Of a DNA stretch of 64,000 bases, positions 10,685 through 20,828 are shown one piece after another. The position numbers were made by a program, and so were the translations under genes. Source of the DNA: Pseudotabrizicola algicola (lineage in GTDB: Bacteria; Pseudomonadota; Alphaproteobacteria; Rhodobacterales; Rhodobacteraceae). The DNA lies in NCBI RefSeq assembly GCF_010915705.1, contig NZ_JAAIKE010000001.1:62001-126000 (forward strand). The letters run 5' to 3'. The notes beneath the pieces were generated by a model. It ran no database searches. It was not told the origin of the DNA and saw only the letters and a list, made by a program, of their open reading frames with translations. Each line of letters starts with the position of its first letter. Within the stretch, counting starts at the first letter, position 1.

Positions 10685-11290
10685 ATGTCCGAAGCGTTGC
10701 AAGAGCTTGCCGCCCACATCGAACTGCGCCGGCCGAATGATGTGCTGGCGTCGCATATCGCCTTTGGCGAGCTGACACTCGAGGTCGTGGCCAGCCATAT
10801 CGCCGACTTCAGCGATTTCCTGCGGGTGGATGCCGCCTGCCGGTTCTCGTCGCTGGTCGACATCACCGCCGTGGATCACCCCGCGCGCGAGCGTCGGTTC
10901 GATGTGGTCTATCACTTCCTGTCGATGTACCAGAACCACCGCATCCGCGTGAAAGTCACCGTGGGCGAAGAGGACATGGTGCCGTCGCTGGTCGAGGTGC
11001 ACCCGAGCGCGAACTGGTTTGAACGCGAAGTGTTCGACATGTTCGGCATCCTGTTCTCGGGCCATCCGGACCTGCGCCGCATCCTGACCGATTACGGCTT
11101 TCGCGGGCATCCGCTGCGCAAGGACTTCCCGACCACCGGCTATACCGAGGTGCGGTATGACGAAGGCCAGAAGCGCGTGGTCTATGAGCCGGTAAAACTG
11201 GTGCAGGAATACCGGCAGTTCGATTTCATGTCGCCGTGGGAAGGTGCGCAATATGTGCTGCCCGGTGACGACAAGGCGGGGGCAAAGTAA
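10685..11290 (+). CDS. nuoC: NADH-quinone oxidoreductase subunit C
   Basis: NuoC (201 aa, the 30-kDa subunit) is part of the hydrophilic connecting module that faces the quinone cavity. Conserved segments include [20 protein letters not shown], the signature [10 protein letters not shown] and the GHPLRKDFP motif. A GAGGAGGAAACC ribosome-binding site precedes the ATG. It is a separate gene here, not fused to nuoD as in enterobacteria. Confidence 0.97.
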   Translation: MSEALQELAAHIELRRPNDVLASHIAFGELTLEVVASHIADFSDFLRVDAACRFSSLVDITAVDHPARERRFDVVYHFLSMYQNHRIRVKVTVGEEDMVPSLVEVHPSANWFEREVFDMFGILFSGHPDLRRILTDYGFRGHPLRKDFPTTGYTEVRYDEGQKRVVYEPVKLVQEYRQFDFMSPWEGAQYVLPGDDKAGAK

Positions 11291-11319
11291 ATGGCCCGCG
11301 ACCACAAAGGAGCATTCTG

Positions 11320-12555
11320 ATGGACGGCGATATCCGCAGAACCAGCTATGACGACGGCTCGAGCGATTTCGAGACGGGCGAACAGAAGATCCGCAACTTC
11401 AACCTGAACTTCGGGCCTCAACACCCTGCGGCGCACGGTGTTTTGCGCTTGGTGCTGGAGCTTGACGGCGAGATCGTCGAACGCTGCGACCCGCATATCG
11501 GGCTGCTGCACCGTGGCACCGAAAAGCTGATGGAATCGCGGACCTATCTGCAGAACCTGCCCTATTTCGACCGTCTCGACTACGTTGCGCCGATGAACCA
11601 GGAACATGCCTGGTGTCTGGCCATCGAGAAGCTGACCGGCACCGTGGTGCCGCGCCGCGCCAGCCTGATCCGCGTGCTCTATTCCGAGATCGGCCGCATC
11701 CTGAACCATCTTCTGAACGTCACGACACAAGCGATGGACGTTGGCGCGCTGACCCCGCCGCTGTGGGGGTTCGAAGAGCGCGAAAAGTTGATGGTGTTCT
11801 ATGAGCGGGCGTGTGGTGCGCGTCTGCACGCGGCCTATTTCCGACCCGGTGGTGTGCATGTCGATCTGACCGAGGCGCTTATCGAAGACATTGACCAATG
11901 GGCGGCGGAATTCCCGCGCGTGCTCGACGATATCGACTCGCTTCTCACCGAAAACCGCATCTTCAAACAGCGCAACGCCGATATCGGCATTGTCACCGAG
12001 GATGACATCCTGAAGTGGGGTTATTCGGGTGTGATGGTGCGCGGGTCCGGCCTTGCCTGGGATTTGCGCCGGAGCCAGCCATACGAGTGCTACAACGAGT
12101 TCGAGTTCAAGATTCCGGTGGGCAAGAACGGCGACTGCTATGATCGCTATCTGTGCCGCATGGCCGAGATGCGCGAGTCGACGTCGATCATCCGTCAGGC
12201 AATCGCCAAGTTGCGGGTGGAAAAGGGCGACGTGCTGGCGCGTGGCAAGATCACCCCGCCCAAACGCGGCGAGATGAAGACCAGCATGGAAGCGCTGATC
12301 CACCATTTCAAACTCTACACCGAAGGTTTCCACGTGCCTGCCGGTGAAGTTTACGCGGCGGTGGAAGCCCCCAAGGGCGAATTTGGCGTCTATCTGGTCG
12401 CGGACGGCACCAACCGCCCCTATCGCGCCAAGATCCGCGCGCCGGGTTATCTGCACCTGCAATCCATGGATTATATCTGCAAGGGGCATCAGCTGGCTGA
12501 CGTCTCTGCCATCATCGGCACGATGGACGTCGTGTTCGGGGAGATCGACCGGTGA
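11320..12555 (+). CDS. nuoD: NADH-quinone oxidoreductase subunit D
   Basis: NuoD (411 aa, the 49-kDa subunit) forms the ubiquinone-binding cavity with NuoB and descends from hydrogenase large subunits. It shows [15 protein letters not shown], the [12 protein letters not shown] helix, [14 protein letters not shown] and the conserved C-terminus DVVFGEIDR. An AAGGAG site lies 8 bases before the ATG. Confidence 0.97.
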   Translation: MDGDIRRTSYDDGSSDFETGEQKIRNFNLNFGPQHPAAHGVLRLVLELDGEIVERCDPHIGLLHRGTEKLMESRTYLQNLPYFDRLDYVAPMNQEHAWCLAIEKLTGTVVPRRASLIRVLYSEIGRILNHLLNVTTQAMDVGALTPPLWGFEEREKLMVFYERACGARLHAAYFRPGGVHVDLTEALIEDIDQWAAEFPRVLDDIDSLLTENRIFKQRNADIGIVTEDDILKWGYSGVMVRGSGLAWDLRRSQPYECYNEFEFKIPVGKNGDCYDRYLCRMAEMRESTSIIRQAIAKLRVEKGDVLARGKITPPKRGEMKTSMEALIHHFKLYTEGFHVPAGEVYAAVEAPKGEFGVYLVADGTNRPYRAKIRAPGYLHLQSMDYICKGHQLADVSAIIGTMDVVFGEIDR

Positions 12556-12564
12556 AGGAAGCGC

Positions 12565-12786
12565 ATGGATTATTGCACGAAATGGCAGCTTCTGGGCTTT
12601 GCTCTGGGATACGCGCCCATTCTGATCGGGTTTGTTATCGCGATCGTGGTTGGAAGGTTGCCAAGGCGGCTGTGGTTGGGCCTGATTGCCGGGCTGCCAG
12701 CGGGTTTGGCGTTCTGGGTCGTGACCTATCCTTTCGTGCTTGTTCTTTGGAACGGCATTCGACCAGCTGTTTGTAACGGGATGTAA
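12565..12786 (+). CDS. Small two-helix membrane protein in nuo operon
   Basis: This 73-residue protein has two predicted membrane helices (LLGFALGYAPILIGFVIAIVV and LWLGLIAGLPAGLAFWVVTY) joined by a basic turn. The ATG follows a GAAGGAAG ribosome-binding site and the gene fills the gap between nuoD and nuoE exactly. I do not recognise a family. Position and membrane topology suggest an accessory or assembly role for complex I, which is inference only. Confidence 0.65.
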   Translation: MDYCTKWQLLGFALGYAPILIGFVIAIVVGRLPRRLWLGLIAGLPAGLAFWVVTYPFVLVLWNGIRPAVCNGM

Positions 12787-12789
12787 CTG

Positions 12790-14028
12790 ATGCTCCGCCG
12801 CCTTCACAAAGACCAGCCTGCGTCGTTCGAATTTACGCCCGCCAATCTGGAATGGGCAAAGGCGCAGATCACAAAATATCCCGAAGGGCGCCAGGCCAGC
12901 GCGATCATCCCGCTTTTGTGGCGTGCGCAGGAACAGCATGGCTGGCTGACGCGTCCGGCGATCGAATATGTCGCCAACATGCTCGGCATGGCCTATATCC
13001 GCGCGCTTGAAGTGGCGACATTCTACTTTATGTTCCAGCTGCAACCCGTTGGTTCTGTCGCGAATATCCAGATTTGCGGCACCACGTCCTGCATGATCTG
13101 CGGTGCGGAGGAATTGATCGCGGTTTGCAAGGAACTGATCGCCAAGCAACCGCATACGCTCTCGGCGGATGGCAAGTTTTCCTGGGAAGAGGTCGAATGT
13201 CTCGGCGCGTGCTCCAACGCGCCGATGGCCCAGATCGGCAAGGATTACTATGAGGACCTGACGCCAGAGATCCTGCGCGACCTGATTGCGCGCTTCAGCG
13301 CCGGCGAGGTTCCCGTGCCGGGTCCGCAGAACGGGCGTTACGCATCGGAGCCGATCACGGGTCTGACCTCGCTCAAGGAACATGAAGCAGGGCGCAAGCC
13401 CTATAACGCCAGCGCGCAGCTTGCCGTGGATCTTGGCGAGACCGTGAAGCGGATTGACGGGACAGAGGTTCCGCTCACGACGCCGTGGATTGCCCAGCCG
13501 GAAACGCCCCAAGCCGCCGATGCCCCGCAAGAGCCGGCGCCCGGCGCAGGCATGGTCGCCGACGCGACCGGTGTGACGGTGCAGGAAGCGCCTGCGCAGT
13601 CGAAGGGCAAGCCGGTATCGAAGGACAATCCCGCGATGACATCGGCCGAGGCTGCCTCCTCTCCCGAGAACGTCGCGACGGCAAATACCGGCACCGGCGC
13701 TGCTCTGCCGCCCGAACCCGGTCTTGCGCCCTCTGCCGCTGCCGGTACCCGTCCTGAAGGGCTGAATGCCCCACGCGGCGGTGTGGCCGATGACCTCAAG
13801 CAGATCGAAGGCATCGGCCCCGTGTTGGAAAAGCTGTGCCACGAGCTTGGCTTTTTCCATTTTGACCAGATCGCAGGCTGGACCGAGGCAGAGATTGCCT
13901 GGGTTGACCAGAATCTCAAAGGCTTCCGTGGCCGTGTGACCCGCGACAAGTGGGTGGCGCAAGCACGGATCATTGTGACCGAAGGGCTCGATGCGTTTCG
14001 CATCCGCGCCAAGACCAACGATTACTGA
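12790..14028 (+). CDS. nuoE: NADH-quinone oxidoreductase subunit E with C-terminal HhH-like extension
   Basis: The first ~170 residues are a standard NuoE (24-kDa) thioredoxin-fold subunit carrying the N1a [2Fe-2S] cluster, with ligands in CGTTSC and ECLGAC. Typical NuoE is about 160-240 aa; this one is 412. Residues ~170-330 form a Pro/Ala-rich low-complexity linker. From ~333 onward a compact domain begins with [16 protein letters not shown], resembling the helix-hairpin-helix module also found in H3TH-type proteins. Similar extensions occur in other Rhodobacterales NuoE proteins. The role of the extra domain is unknown. Confidence 0.93.
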   Translation: MLRRLHKDQPASFEFTPANLEWAKAQITKYPEGRQASAIIPLLWRAQEQHGWLTRPAIEYVANMLGMAYIRALEVATFYFMFQLQPVGSVANIQICGTTSCMICGAEELIAVCKELIAKQPHTLSADGKFSWEEVECLGACSNAPMAQIGKDYYEDLTPEILRDLIARFSAGEVPVPGPQNGRYASEPITGLTSLKEHEAGRKPYNASAQLAVDLGETVKRIDGTEVPLTTPWIAQPETPQAADAPQEPAPGAGMVADATGVTVQEAPAQSKGKPVSKDNPAMTSAEAASSPENVATANTGTGAALPPEPGLAPSAAAGTRPEGLNAPRGGVADDLKQIEGIGPVLEKLCHELGFFHFDQIAGWTEAEIAWVDQNLKGFRGRVTRDKWVAQARIIVTEGLDAFRIRAKTNDY

Positions 14029-14036
14029 GAGGCCAG

Positions 14037-14261
14037 ATGCCCGGCCATGACCCAGACCGCGCGCGCAAGACGGCCCTTCAGGCCCGTCTTGTGGCGTTTG
14101 TTCTGGCCGGGACGATGTTCTTGTGGATGGGCGCGCAATATCTGGGCGGCAAGATGGGGTGGGAATCCCGCTATGTCTTCCTGTTCGATTTTGCCGCGAT
14201 TGCCGCGTTCTTGTGGGCGTTGGTTGTGACGTATCAGATCTGGCGCAATCGTCAGGGTTGA
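14037..14261 (+). CDS. Small membrane protein, DUF5337-like
   Basis: This 74-residue protein has a charged N-terminus (MPGHDPDRARKTALQ) and two membrane helices ending in WALVVTYQIWRNRQG. The start at 14037 follows GAGAGG. It sits between nuoE and nuoF and matches my memory of the DUF5337 family of Rhodobacteraceae nuo operons; the family label should be treated as tentative. It may assist complex I biogenesis (inference). Confidence 0.7.
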   Translation: MPGHDPDRARKTALQARLVAFVLAGTMFLWMGAQYLGGKMGWESRYVFLFDFAAIAAFLWALVVTYQIWRNRQG

Positions 14262-14276
14262 AGGAAAGGGCAAGCA

Positions 14277-15572
14277 ATGCTCAAGGATCAGGATCGCATC
14301 TTCACCAACCTTTATGGGATGCATGACCGCAGCCTCGCCGGAGCGCGGGCGCGTGGCCATTGGGATGGCACCGCACAGATCATCGCGCGGGGGCGCGACA
14401 CCATCATCGACCAGATGAAGGCTTCGGGGCTGCGCGGGCGTGGCGGGGCGGGGTTCCCGACGGGTCTGAAATGGTCGTTCATGCCCAAGCAGTCTGACGG
14501 GCGTCCGGCCTATCTGGTCATCAACGCCGACGAATCCGAGCCCGGCACCTGCAAGGACCGCGAGATCATGCGCCATGATCCGCACACGCTGATCGAAGGC
14601 GCGCTCATCGCGTCGTTCGCGATGAACGCCAACGCTTGCTATATCTATATCCGTGGCGAGTATATCCGCGAGAAAGAGGCGCTGCAGGCTGCCATCGACG
14701 AATGCTATGACGCGGGATTGCTTGGCCGTAACGCCGCAAAGTCGGGCTGGGATTTCGATCTTTACCTGCACCACGGGGCAGGCGCCTATATCTGCGGCGA
14801 GGAAACCGCGCTGCTGGAAAGCCTTGAAGGCAAGAAGGGCATGCCGCGCATGAAGCCGCCGTTCCCGGCGGGGGCGGGGCTCTATGGGTGCCCGACCACG
14901 GTGAACAACGTCGAATCCATCGCGGTGGTGCCGACCATCCTGCGCCGTGGCCCCGAGTGGTTTGCGAGCTTTGGGCGGCCCAACAATGCGGGCACCAAAC
15001 TGTTTGGTATCTCGGGCCATGTGAACGCGCCTTGCGTGGTCGAAGAGTCCATGTCCATTCCGCTGAAGGAACTGCTGGAGCGGCATTGCGGCGGCGTCCG
15101 TGGCGGTTGGAAGAACCTCAAGGCGGTGATCCCCGGCGGGTCCTCGGTGCCGCTGCTGACGCAGGCACAATGCGATGATGCGCTGATGGATTTCGACTGG
15201 CTGCGCGAGCAGCGCTCGGGCCTTGGCACGGCGGCGGTGATCGTGATGGACCAGTCGACCGATGTCATCAAGGCGATCTGGCGGCTGTCGAAGTTCTACA
15301 AGCACGAAAGCTGCGGCCAGTGCACGCCTTGCCGTGAAGGCACCGGCTGGATGATGCGTGTGATGGACCGTCTGGTGCGCGGCGAGGCCGAGGTGGAAGA
15401 GATCGACATGCTGATCTCTGTCACCAAGCAGGTCGAAGGCCATACGATCTGCGCGCTTGGCGACGCGGCGGCTTGGCCGATCCAGGGTCTTGTGCGGGCC
15501 TTCCGCGACGAGATCGAAGACCGGATCAAGGCCAAGAAAACCGGGCGCATCAGCGCTGTTGCGGCGGAGTGA
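14277..15572 (+). CDS. nuoF: NADH-quinone oxidoreductase subunit F
   Basis: NuoF (431 aa, 51-kDa subunit) binds NADH and FMN and carries cluster N3. The glycine-rich nucleotide site [16 protein letters not shown], the acidic [13 protein letters not shown] segment, and the [4Fe-4S] motif [11 protein letters not shown] are present. The stop overlaps the start of the next small lipoprotein gene (TGATG), suggesting translational coupling. Confidence 0.97.
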   Translation: MLKDQDRIFTNLYGMHDRSLAGARARGHWDGTAQIIARGRDTIIDQMKASGLRGRGGAGFPTGLKWSFMPKQSDGRPAYLVINADESEPGTCKDREIMRHDPHTLIEGALIASFAMNANACYIYIRGEYIREKEALQAAIDECYDAGLLGRNAAKSGWDFDLYLHHGAGAYICGEETALLESLEGKKGMPRMKPPFPAGAGLYGCPTTVNNVESIAVVPTILRRGPEWFASFGRPNNAGTKLFGISGHVNAPCVVEESMSIPLKELLERHCGGVRGGWKNLKAVIPGGSSVPLLTQAQCDDALMDFDWLREQRSGLGTAAVIVMDQSTDVIKAIWRLSKFYKHESCGQCTPCREGTGWMMRVMDRLVRGEAEVEEIDMLISVTKQVEGHTICALGDAAAWPIQGLVRAFRDEIEDRIKAKKTGRISAVAAE

Positions 15573-15838
15573 TGCGAATGGCGGCGGCCATGTCCCTGAC
15601 GCTGGCGCTTGGCGCCTGCGCACCATCGGTCCCCTCGGGGCCGGTGCAGGATATGGCTTCGCCTTCGCTGGCACCTCTGCGCGTCACCAACAACGGGCAG
15701 CCGTTCCGGCAATACGAAGGCGCCGCTGCGCGCCGTGTCGCCGAGGCCGAATGCGCGGGGCAGGGGCTGCGCCTGCGCCCCAGCATCTATGACCGGTTCG
15801 AGGCAGGCGCATGGGTCTACGTCGGGGGCTGCGCATGA
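15572..15838 (+). CDS. Small lipoprotein between nuoF and nuoG
   Basis: This 88-residue predicted lipoprotein starts [16 protein letters not shown], with the lipobox cysteine at position 16. The mature part holds two further cysteines (AECAGQG and VGGCA at the extreme C-terminus), which could pair in the periplasm. Its ATG overlaps the nuoF stop by one base, so it is very likely co-translated. I know no function for it. A periplasmic or membrane-surface complex I accessory role is inference from location. Confidence 0.65.
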   Translation: MRMAAAMSLTLALGACAPSVPSGPVQDMASPSLAPLRVTNNGQPFRQYEGAAARRVAEAECAGQGLRLRPSIYDRFEAGAWVYVGGCA

Positions 15839-15916
15839 CCGGATATCGGATAGCATCGCACAGCTTGGTGAGGGAACGCGCTTGTCATCGCATAGCGGTG
15901 CTGCCAGTGCCTATGT

Positions 15917-15937
15917 CCTTGGCATGGAATGCCAAGG
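15917..15937 (+). promoter_or_regulatory. Hairpin overlapping the ribosome-binding site of the DUF5333 gene
   Basis: CCTTGGCAT and ATGCCAAGG form a perfect 9-bp stem with a 3-base loop. The 3' arm contains the AAGG of the AAGGAGG Shine-Dalgarno (15934-15940), so folding would mask ribosome access to the ATG at 15946. Confidence 0.55.
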
Positions 15938-15945
15938 AGGCCCTG

Positions 15946-16347
15946 ATGAAACTGATCCCGATGACGATTGCCGCCCTGATGATCGCAGCTCCTGCCTTTG
16001 CGCTGGTGCCGATCAATCAGGAAAAGACGATCAACGGCACATTGCGCAGCGGTTTCATCGCCGATGCGATTGCCGACAACTGCCCGACGATGCAGCCGCG
16101 CAAATTGCGCGCGCTGAACGAATTGCTGAAGCTGCGTGATTATGCCTTGCGCGCAGGCTATAGCGCTGCCGAAGTGCGTGCCTTCGTCGAAAATCCGGCG
16201 GAAAAGGCGCGCGGCAAGGCCGAGGCGGCGGCATGGCTGGCGCAAAAGGGGGCTGTGCCTGGCCAGACGGCCGCCTATTGCGCGGTGGGTGAGGCCGAGA
16301 TCGCCCGCGGCAGCCTGATCGGCAGTCTGCTGAGGTCGACACGATGA
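15946..16347 (+). CDS. Secreted DUF5333-like protein in nuo operon
   Basis: This 133-residue exported protein starts at the ATG at 15946 after a perfect AAGGAGG. The signal peptide MKLIPMTIAALMIAAPAFA is followed by a helical mature domain with two cysteines (DNCPTMQPRK and AAYCAVGEAEIARGS). The pattern of IADxIxxNC near the start and YCAxGxAEIARGSxIGxLL at the end matches what I know of DUF5333 in Rhodobacteraceae. The spacing of the cysteines suggests a disulfide. Its function is unknown. Confidence 0.75.
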   Translation: MKLIPMTIAALMIAAPAFALVPINQEKTINGTLRSGFIADAIADNCPTMQPRKLRALNELLKLRDYALRAGYSAAEVRAFVENPAEKARGKAEAAAWLAQKGAVPGQTAAYCAVGEAEIARGSLIGSLLRSTR

Positions 16348-16442
16348 TGGCGGTGCAACAGAATTTCGGGGCGGCTGGCCGCCCTGACCAGAACACGGCG
16401 CTTGGGCGGGTGATCCGTCCGCGCTTGAGGACTGCGGAGTAA
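16344..16442 (+). CDS. Doubtful 32-codon ORF before nuoG
   Basis: An ATG overlapping the DUF5333-gene stop (ATGA arrangement) opens a 32-residue basic ORF that ends 4 bases before nuoG. The arrangement fits translational coupling or a leader, but the sequence has no recognisable feature and may not encode a protein of its own. Confidence 0.25.
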   Translation: MMAVQQNFGAAGRPDQNTALGRVIRPRLRTAE

Positions 16443-16446
16443 GCAG

Positions 16447-18456
16447 ATGACAAACCTGAAGAAGATCAGCATTGACGGCATCGAGGTCGAGGTTGATGGA
16501 GCCATGACCATCATCCAGGCGGCGGAAGTGGCAGGCGTGGAAATCCCGCGCTTTTGCTACCACGAGCGTCTGACGATCGCGGGCAACTGCCGGATGTGTC
16601 TGGTCGAGGTCGTGGGCGGCCCGCCGAAACCGGCGGCAAGCTGCGCGATGCAGGTGCGCGATCTGCGCCCCGGCCCGAATGGTGAAGCGCCTGTCGTCAA
16701 GACCAACTCTCCGATGGTGAAAAAGGCCCGCGAAGGGGTGATGGAGTTCCTGCTCATCAACCATCCGCTCGATTGCCCGATCTGTGACCAAGGCGGCGAG
16801 TGCGATCTTCAGGATCAGGCGATGGCCTACGGCGTCGATTTCAGCCGCTACCGCGAGCCGAAGCGCGCGTCCGAGGATCTGAACCTCGGCCCGCTGGTGG
16901 CCACCACGATGACCCGCTGCATTTCCTGCACGCGCTGCGTGCGCTTCACCTCGGAAGTCGCCGGGATCACCCAGATGGGCCAGACCGGTCGCGGCGAGGA
17001 TGCCGAGATCACCAGCTATCTGAACATGACGCTGGACAGCAATTTGCAGGGCAACATCATCGACCTCTGCCCCGTCGGCGCGCTGACCTCCAAGCCCTAT
17101 GCGTTCACCGCCCGTCCGTGGGAGCTCAGCAAAACCGAATCCATCGACGTGATGGATGCGCTGGGGTCGAACATCCGTATCGACACCAAGGGCCGCGAAG
17201 TCATGCGCATCATCCCGCGCAACCATGACGGCGTGAACGAGGAATGGATCTCCGACAAGACCCGTTTCATCTGGGACGGTCTGCGCCGCCAGCGTCTGGA
17301 CACGCCCTATATCCGTGAGAATGGCCGCCTGCGCAAAGCGGGCTGGGGTGAGGCGCTTGCCGCAGCAGCTGCCGTGATGAAGGGCGGCAAGGTCACCGCC
17401 ATTGTCGGAGATCTGGCCCCGGTCGAGGCTGTGTTCAGCCTGAAGCAGATGGTCGAGGGTCTGGGCGGCAAGATCGAATGCCGCACGGATGGCGCAAAAC
17501 TGCCCGCTGGGAACCGCTCTGCCTATGTCGGCAACGCCGCAATCGAAGATATCGACAGCGCCAAGACCATCATCCTGATCGGCACCAATCCACGCGACGA
17601 AGCGCCGGTGCTGAATGCGCGCATCCGCAAGGCGTGGAGCGCGGGTGCGGACGTGACCCTGATCGGTGCGCCGGTCGATCTGACCTATGATTATGCCCAT
17701 GCCGGCAATGACCGCGCGGCGCTTGTCAAGGCAACGTCCGAAGCGGCGGCGACCGCGAACGCGGTGGTGATCGTCGGGCAGGGCGCGATCAACGAGGCCG
17801 ATGGTGAGGCGGTTCTGTCGCAGGCGATGAAACTTGCCGAGGTGATGGGGGCCAAGCTGCTGGTCCTGCACACGGCGGCGTCGCGCGTCGGTGCGATGGA
17901 TGTGGGCGCTGTGACCGATGGCGGCATGTCTGCCGCGATGGATGGCGCGCAGGTGGTTTACAATCTGGGCGCGGATGAGGTGGAAATCGCCCCCGGCCCG
18001 TTCGTGATCTATCAGGGCAGCCACGGCGACCGCGGTGCGCACCGCGCCGACCTGATCCTGCCCGGAGCCGCCTATACCGAAGAAAATGGCCTGTTCGTAA
18101 ACACCGAAGGCCGTCCGCAACTGGCCATGCGCGCAGGCTTTGCCCCCGGTGAGGCCAAGGAAAACTGGGCGATCTTGCGGGCGCTGTCGGCGGAACTGGG
18201 CGCCGCGCTGCCTTGGGACAGTCTGGCAGCGCTGCGCCGTGCGCTGGTAGAGGCGCATCCGCATCTGGGCCGCGTCGATCAACTGGCCGACAATGGCTGG
18301 ACACGCATTCCGCTCCGCGATCCTGCGACGGCCAGCTTCCGCTTGCCGATCAAGGATTTCTATTTGACCAACCCGATTGCGCGGGCCTCGCAGGTCATGG
18401 CCGAGATGTCGGCCTTGGCGAAGTCGCGCAGCGAAACCCCCTTGGCTGCGGAGTAA
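16447..18456 (+). CDS. nuoG: NADH-quinone oxidoreductase subunit G
   Basis: NuoG (669 aa, 75-kDa subunit) carries the N-module Fe-S clusters N1b, N4 and N5. An N-terminal ferredoxin domain has ligands in [15 protein letters not shown], followed by a [13 protein letters not shown] segment and CISCTRC. The C-terminal half is a degenerate molybdopterin-oxidoreductase fold without a cofactor. At 669 aa it is the shorter alphaproteobacterial/mitochondrial form and lacks the long C-terminal domain of the E. coli protein. Confidence 0.97.
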   Translation: MTNLKKISIDGIEVEVDGAMTIIQAAEVAGVEIPRFCYHERLTIAGNCRMCLVEVVGGPPKPAASCAMQVRDLRPGPNGEAPVVKTNSPMVKKAREGVMEFLLINHPLDCPICDQGGECDLQDQAMAYGVDFSRYREPKRASEDLNLGPLVATTMTRCISCTRCVRFTSEVAGITQMGQTGRGEDAEITSYLNMTLDSNLQGNIIDLCPVGALTSKPYAFTARPWELSKTESIDVMDALGSNIRIDTKGREVMRIIPRNHDGVNEEWISDKTRFIWDGLRRQRLDTPYIRENGRLRKAGWGEALAAAAAVMKGGKVTAIVGDLAPVEAVFSLKQMVEGLGGKIECRTDGAKLPAGNRSAYVGNAAIEDIDSAKTIILIGTNPRDEAPVLNARIRKAWSAGADVTLIGAPVDLTYDYAHAGNDRAALVKATSEAAATANAVVIVGQGAINEADGEAVLSQAMKLAEVMGAKLLVLHTAASRVGAMDVGAVTDGGMSAAMDGAQVVYNLGADEVEIAPGPFVIYQGSHGDRGAHRADLILPGAAYTEENGLFVNTEGRPQLAMRAGFAPGEAKENWAILRALSAELGAALPWDSLAALRRALVEAHPHLGRVDQLADNGWTRIPLRDPATASFRLPIKDFYLTNPIARASQVMAEMSALAKSRSETPLAAE

Positions 18457-18459
18457 CCG

Positions 18460-18861
18460 ATGCCGCGCGTGCCCGCTCTTGCCAGTCTGACCGCCGCTTT
18501 CGTGGCGCTGTCGGCTTGTGCAGAGAGCGGTCCCGTGGCACAGGGCGACTTTGCCCCCTCTTATCAGGGCATCCAGACCGTCTTGTTGCAAGATGACATG
18601 GTGAGCTTTCGCGTGGCGCTGCAAGGCGGGCGCGGCAATGACGATGTAGAGGCCTATGGCCGCTGTGCCGCCGCACAATATGCGCTGATCCGGGGCTTTG
18701 GATTTGCGCGCCATGTGCGGACCACGGTGGCGCAGGCAGGAGACACTTGGCGGGGGGACGCGGTCTATCTGATCTCGGCCGCGCTGCCACCCGGGCTACG
18801 CACGATTGACGCCGAAGTGACGGTGCGCGATTGCGGTTCGCTCGGGATACCGACGATTTGA
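18460..18861 (+). CDS. Lipoprotein between nuoG and nuoH
   Basis: This 133-residue predicted lipoprotein has the signal [20 protein letters not shown] with lipobox cysteine at 20. The mature part is mixed alpha/beta with two more cysteines (GRCAAAQY and VRDCGSLG). It starts 4 bases after the nuoG stop and is followed by nuoH after 17 bases. No family is recognised. It is the second lipoprotein gene in this operon and shows no obvious similarity to the first. Confidence 0.65.
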   Translation: MPRVPALASLTAAFVALSACAESGPVAQGDFAPSYQGIQTVLLQDDMVSFRVALQGGRGNDDVEAYGRCAAAQYALIRGFGFARHVRTTVAQAGDTWRGDAVYLISAALPPGLRTIDAEVTVRDCGSLGIPTI

Positions 18862-18877
18862 AGATGAGAGGCTGAGA

Positions 18878-19915
18878 ATGTCTGACTTTCTGGCAACGCC
18901 AATGGGCACGTTGGTTCTGGTCGCGGCGCAAAGCCTGCTGATCGTGGGCTTCGTGATGATCAGCCTGTTGTTTCTGGTCTATGGCGACCGCAAGATCTGG
19001 GCGGCGGTCCAGATGCGGCGCGGGCCGAACGTGGTCGGGGCCTTTGGCTTGCTGCAATCGGTGGCCGATGCGCTGAAGTATGTGGTCAAGGAAATCGTGG
19101 TGCCCGCAGGGGCGGACCGCCCTGTGTTCTTTCTGGCGCCCATGCTCTCCTTTGTGCTGGCGATGCTGGCCTGGGCGGTGATCCCGTTTAACGATGGCTG
19201 GATTTTGGCCGATATCAACGTCGCCATCCTCTTCGTCTTCGCGATTTCGTCGCTGGAAGTTTACGGCGTGATCATGGGGGGCTGGGCGTCCAACTCCAAA
19301 TATCCGTTTCTCGGCTCGCTGCGCTCCGCCGCGCAGATGATCTCTTATGAAGTGTCGCTGGGCCTGATCATCATCGGCATCATCATTTCCACCGGCTCGA
19401 TGAACTTCTCGGCCATCGTCGCGGCGCAGGACGGAGCCTACGGCCTGTTCTCGTGGTACTGGCTGCCGCACCTGCCGATGGTGGTCCTGTTCTTCATCTC
19501 GGCTCTGGCCGAAACCAACCGCCCGCCCTTCGATCTGCCCGAAGCTGAATCGGAACTGGTGGCGGGGTTCATGGTGGAATATTCCTCGACGCCGTATCTG
19601 CTCTTCATGGCGGGGGAATACATCGCCATCTTCCTGATGTGCGCGCTGATGAGCCTTCTGTTCTTCGGCGGCTGGCTGTCGCCCATTCCGGGGCTGCCTG
19701 ACGGCTTCTTCTGGATGTTCATCAAGATGGCGTTCTTCTTCTTCCTCTTCGCCATGGTGAAGGCCATCGTGCCGCGCTACCGCTATGACCAGCTGATGCG
19801 CATTGGCTGGAAAGTGTTCCTGCCGCTGTCGCTGGGCTGGGTCGTTCTGGTGGCATTCCTTGCAAAATTCGAAGTCTTCGGCGGCGCCTGGGCCCGCTGG
19901 ACGATTGGGGGCTGA
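18878..19915 (+). CDS. nuoH: NADH-quinone oxidoreductase subunit H
   Basis: NuoH (345 aa, ND1 homologue) joins the membrane arm to the quinone module. About eight membrane helices are visible, with the conserved loops [20 protein letters not shown] and [20 protein letters not shown], which carry the acidic residues implicated in coupling. It overlaps nuoI by one base (TGATG). Confidence 0.97.
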   Translation: MSDFLATPMGTLVLVAAQSLLIVGFVMISLLFLVYGDRKIWAAVQMRRGPNVVGAFGLLQSVADALKYVVKEIVVPAGADRPVFFLAPMLSFVLAMLAWAVIPFNDGWILADINVAILFVFAISSLEVYGVIMGGWASNSKYPFLGSLRSAAQMISYEVSLGLIIIGIIISTGSMNFSAIVAAQDGAYGLFSWYWLPHLPMVVLFFISALAETNRPPFDLPEAESELVAGFMVEYSSTPYLLFMAGEYIAIFLMCALMSLLFFGGWLSPIPGLPDGFFWMFIKMAFFFFLFAMVKAIVPRYRYDQLMRIGWKVFLPLSLGWVVLVAFLAKFEVFGGAWARWTIGG

Positions 19916-20412
19916 TGATGGCAAACATCGACTGGAACCGCGCGACCCGCTATTTCCTGCTGCAGGACTTCATCAAGGGCTTTGCGCTCGGGATGCGCTA
20001 TTTCTTTGCGCCCAAGAGCACGCTGAACTATCCGCATGAGAAGGGGCCGCTTTCGCCCCGCTTCCGCGGTGAACATGCGCTGCGCCGTTACCCGAACGGA
20101 GAAGAGCGCTGCATCGCCTGCAAACTGTGCGAGGCCGTTTGCCCCGCGCAGGCGATCACCATCGATGCCGAGCCGCGCGCAGATGGCAGCCGCCGCACCA
20201 CGCGGTATGACATCGACATGACCAAGTGCATCTACTGCGGCTTCTGTCAGGAAGCCTGCCCGGTGGATGCGATTGTCGAAGGCCCGAATTTCGAATTCAG
20301 CACCGAAACCCGCGAAGAGCTTTTCTATAACAAGGAAAAGCTGCTCGATAATGGCGCGCGTTGGGAGGCGGAGATTGCCCGCAATCTCGAACTCGACGCG
20401 CCGTATCGGTGA
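19915..20412 (+). CDS. nuoI: NADH-quinone oxidoreductase subunit I
   Basis: NuoI (165 aa, TYKY homologue) carries the two [4Fe-4S] clusters N6a and N6b. Both ferredoxin motifs are intact: [12 protein letters not shown] and [12 protein letters not shown]. Two adjacent ATGs begin the gene (MMANIDWN), so the true start could be 3 bases downstream. Confidence 0.97.
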   Translation: MMANIDWNRATRYFLLQDFIKGFALGMRYFFAPKSTLNYPHEKGPLSPRFRGEHALRRYPNGEERCIACKLCEAVCPAQAITIDAEPRADGSRRTTRYDIDMTKCIYCGFCQEACPVDAIVEGPNFEFSTETREELFYNKEKLLDNGARWEAEIARNLELDAPYR

Positions 20413-20417
20413 ACGGC

Positions 20418-20828
20418 ATGAATGAGGCCTATAACAAGATGATCCAGCAGATGATGGAAAGCGGGCAAGAGATGCTGCGCGCCTTCAACCCTGCGGCAGA
20501 AGGCATGAAACTGGGCGGGATGGAAAAGCTGTTCCCCACCATGCCGAAAGATATGATGGAAATGTGGTTCGGCAAGACCTTCAACCGCGAAGGTCTTGAT
20601 GCCAAGACGCGTCTTCTGGTGACGATCGCGGCATTGACCGTTCTGGGCGCGCATGCCGAACCGCAATTGAAATTGACGGTGCGTCACGCGCTTGCCGCCG
20701 GGGCGACCCAACGCGAGATTGCCGAGGTGATCTGGCAGATGAGCATGTTCGGCGGCTTGCCCGCCATGCAAAAGGCGCTCGAGCTTGCCCAGAGCGTCTT
20801 TGCCGAGTCCGAGGAGAGCGAGAAATGA
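20418..20828 (+). CDS. Carboxymuconolactone decarboxylase-like protein in nuo operon
   Basis: This 136-residue all-helical protein has the CMD-family segment [18 protein letters not shown] followed by [30 protein letters not shown]. It lacks the CxxC pair of AhpD peroxidases, so redox activity of that type is not expected. A GTG at 20409 overlapping the nuoI stop is an alternative start. Its own stop overlaps the nuoJ start (ATGA), which places it firmly in the operon. The substrate and any link to complex I are unknown. Confidence 0.8.
   Translation: MNEAYNKMIQQMMESGQEMLRAFNPAAEGMKLGGMEKLFPTMPKDMMEMWFGKTFNREGLDAKTRLLVTIAALTVLGAHAEPQLKLTVRHALAAGATQREIAEVIWQMSMFGGLPAMQKALELAQSVFAESEESEK

Noticed and set aside
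11182-14277. Very long open frame (1031 codons) on the minus strand across nuoC-nuoF
   Set aside because: It is antisense to well-identified nuo genes and arises from high GC codon bias; the translation shows no domain.
15817-18714. 965-codon minus-strand open frame opposite nuoG
   Set aside because: It is a shadow of nuoG, whose Fe-S motifs are intact; no recognisable protein.
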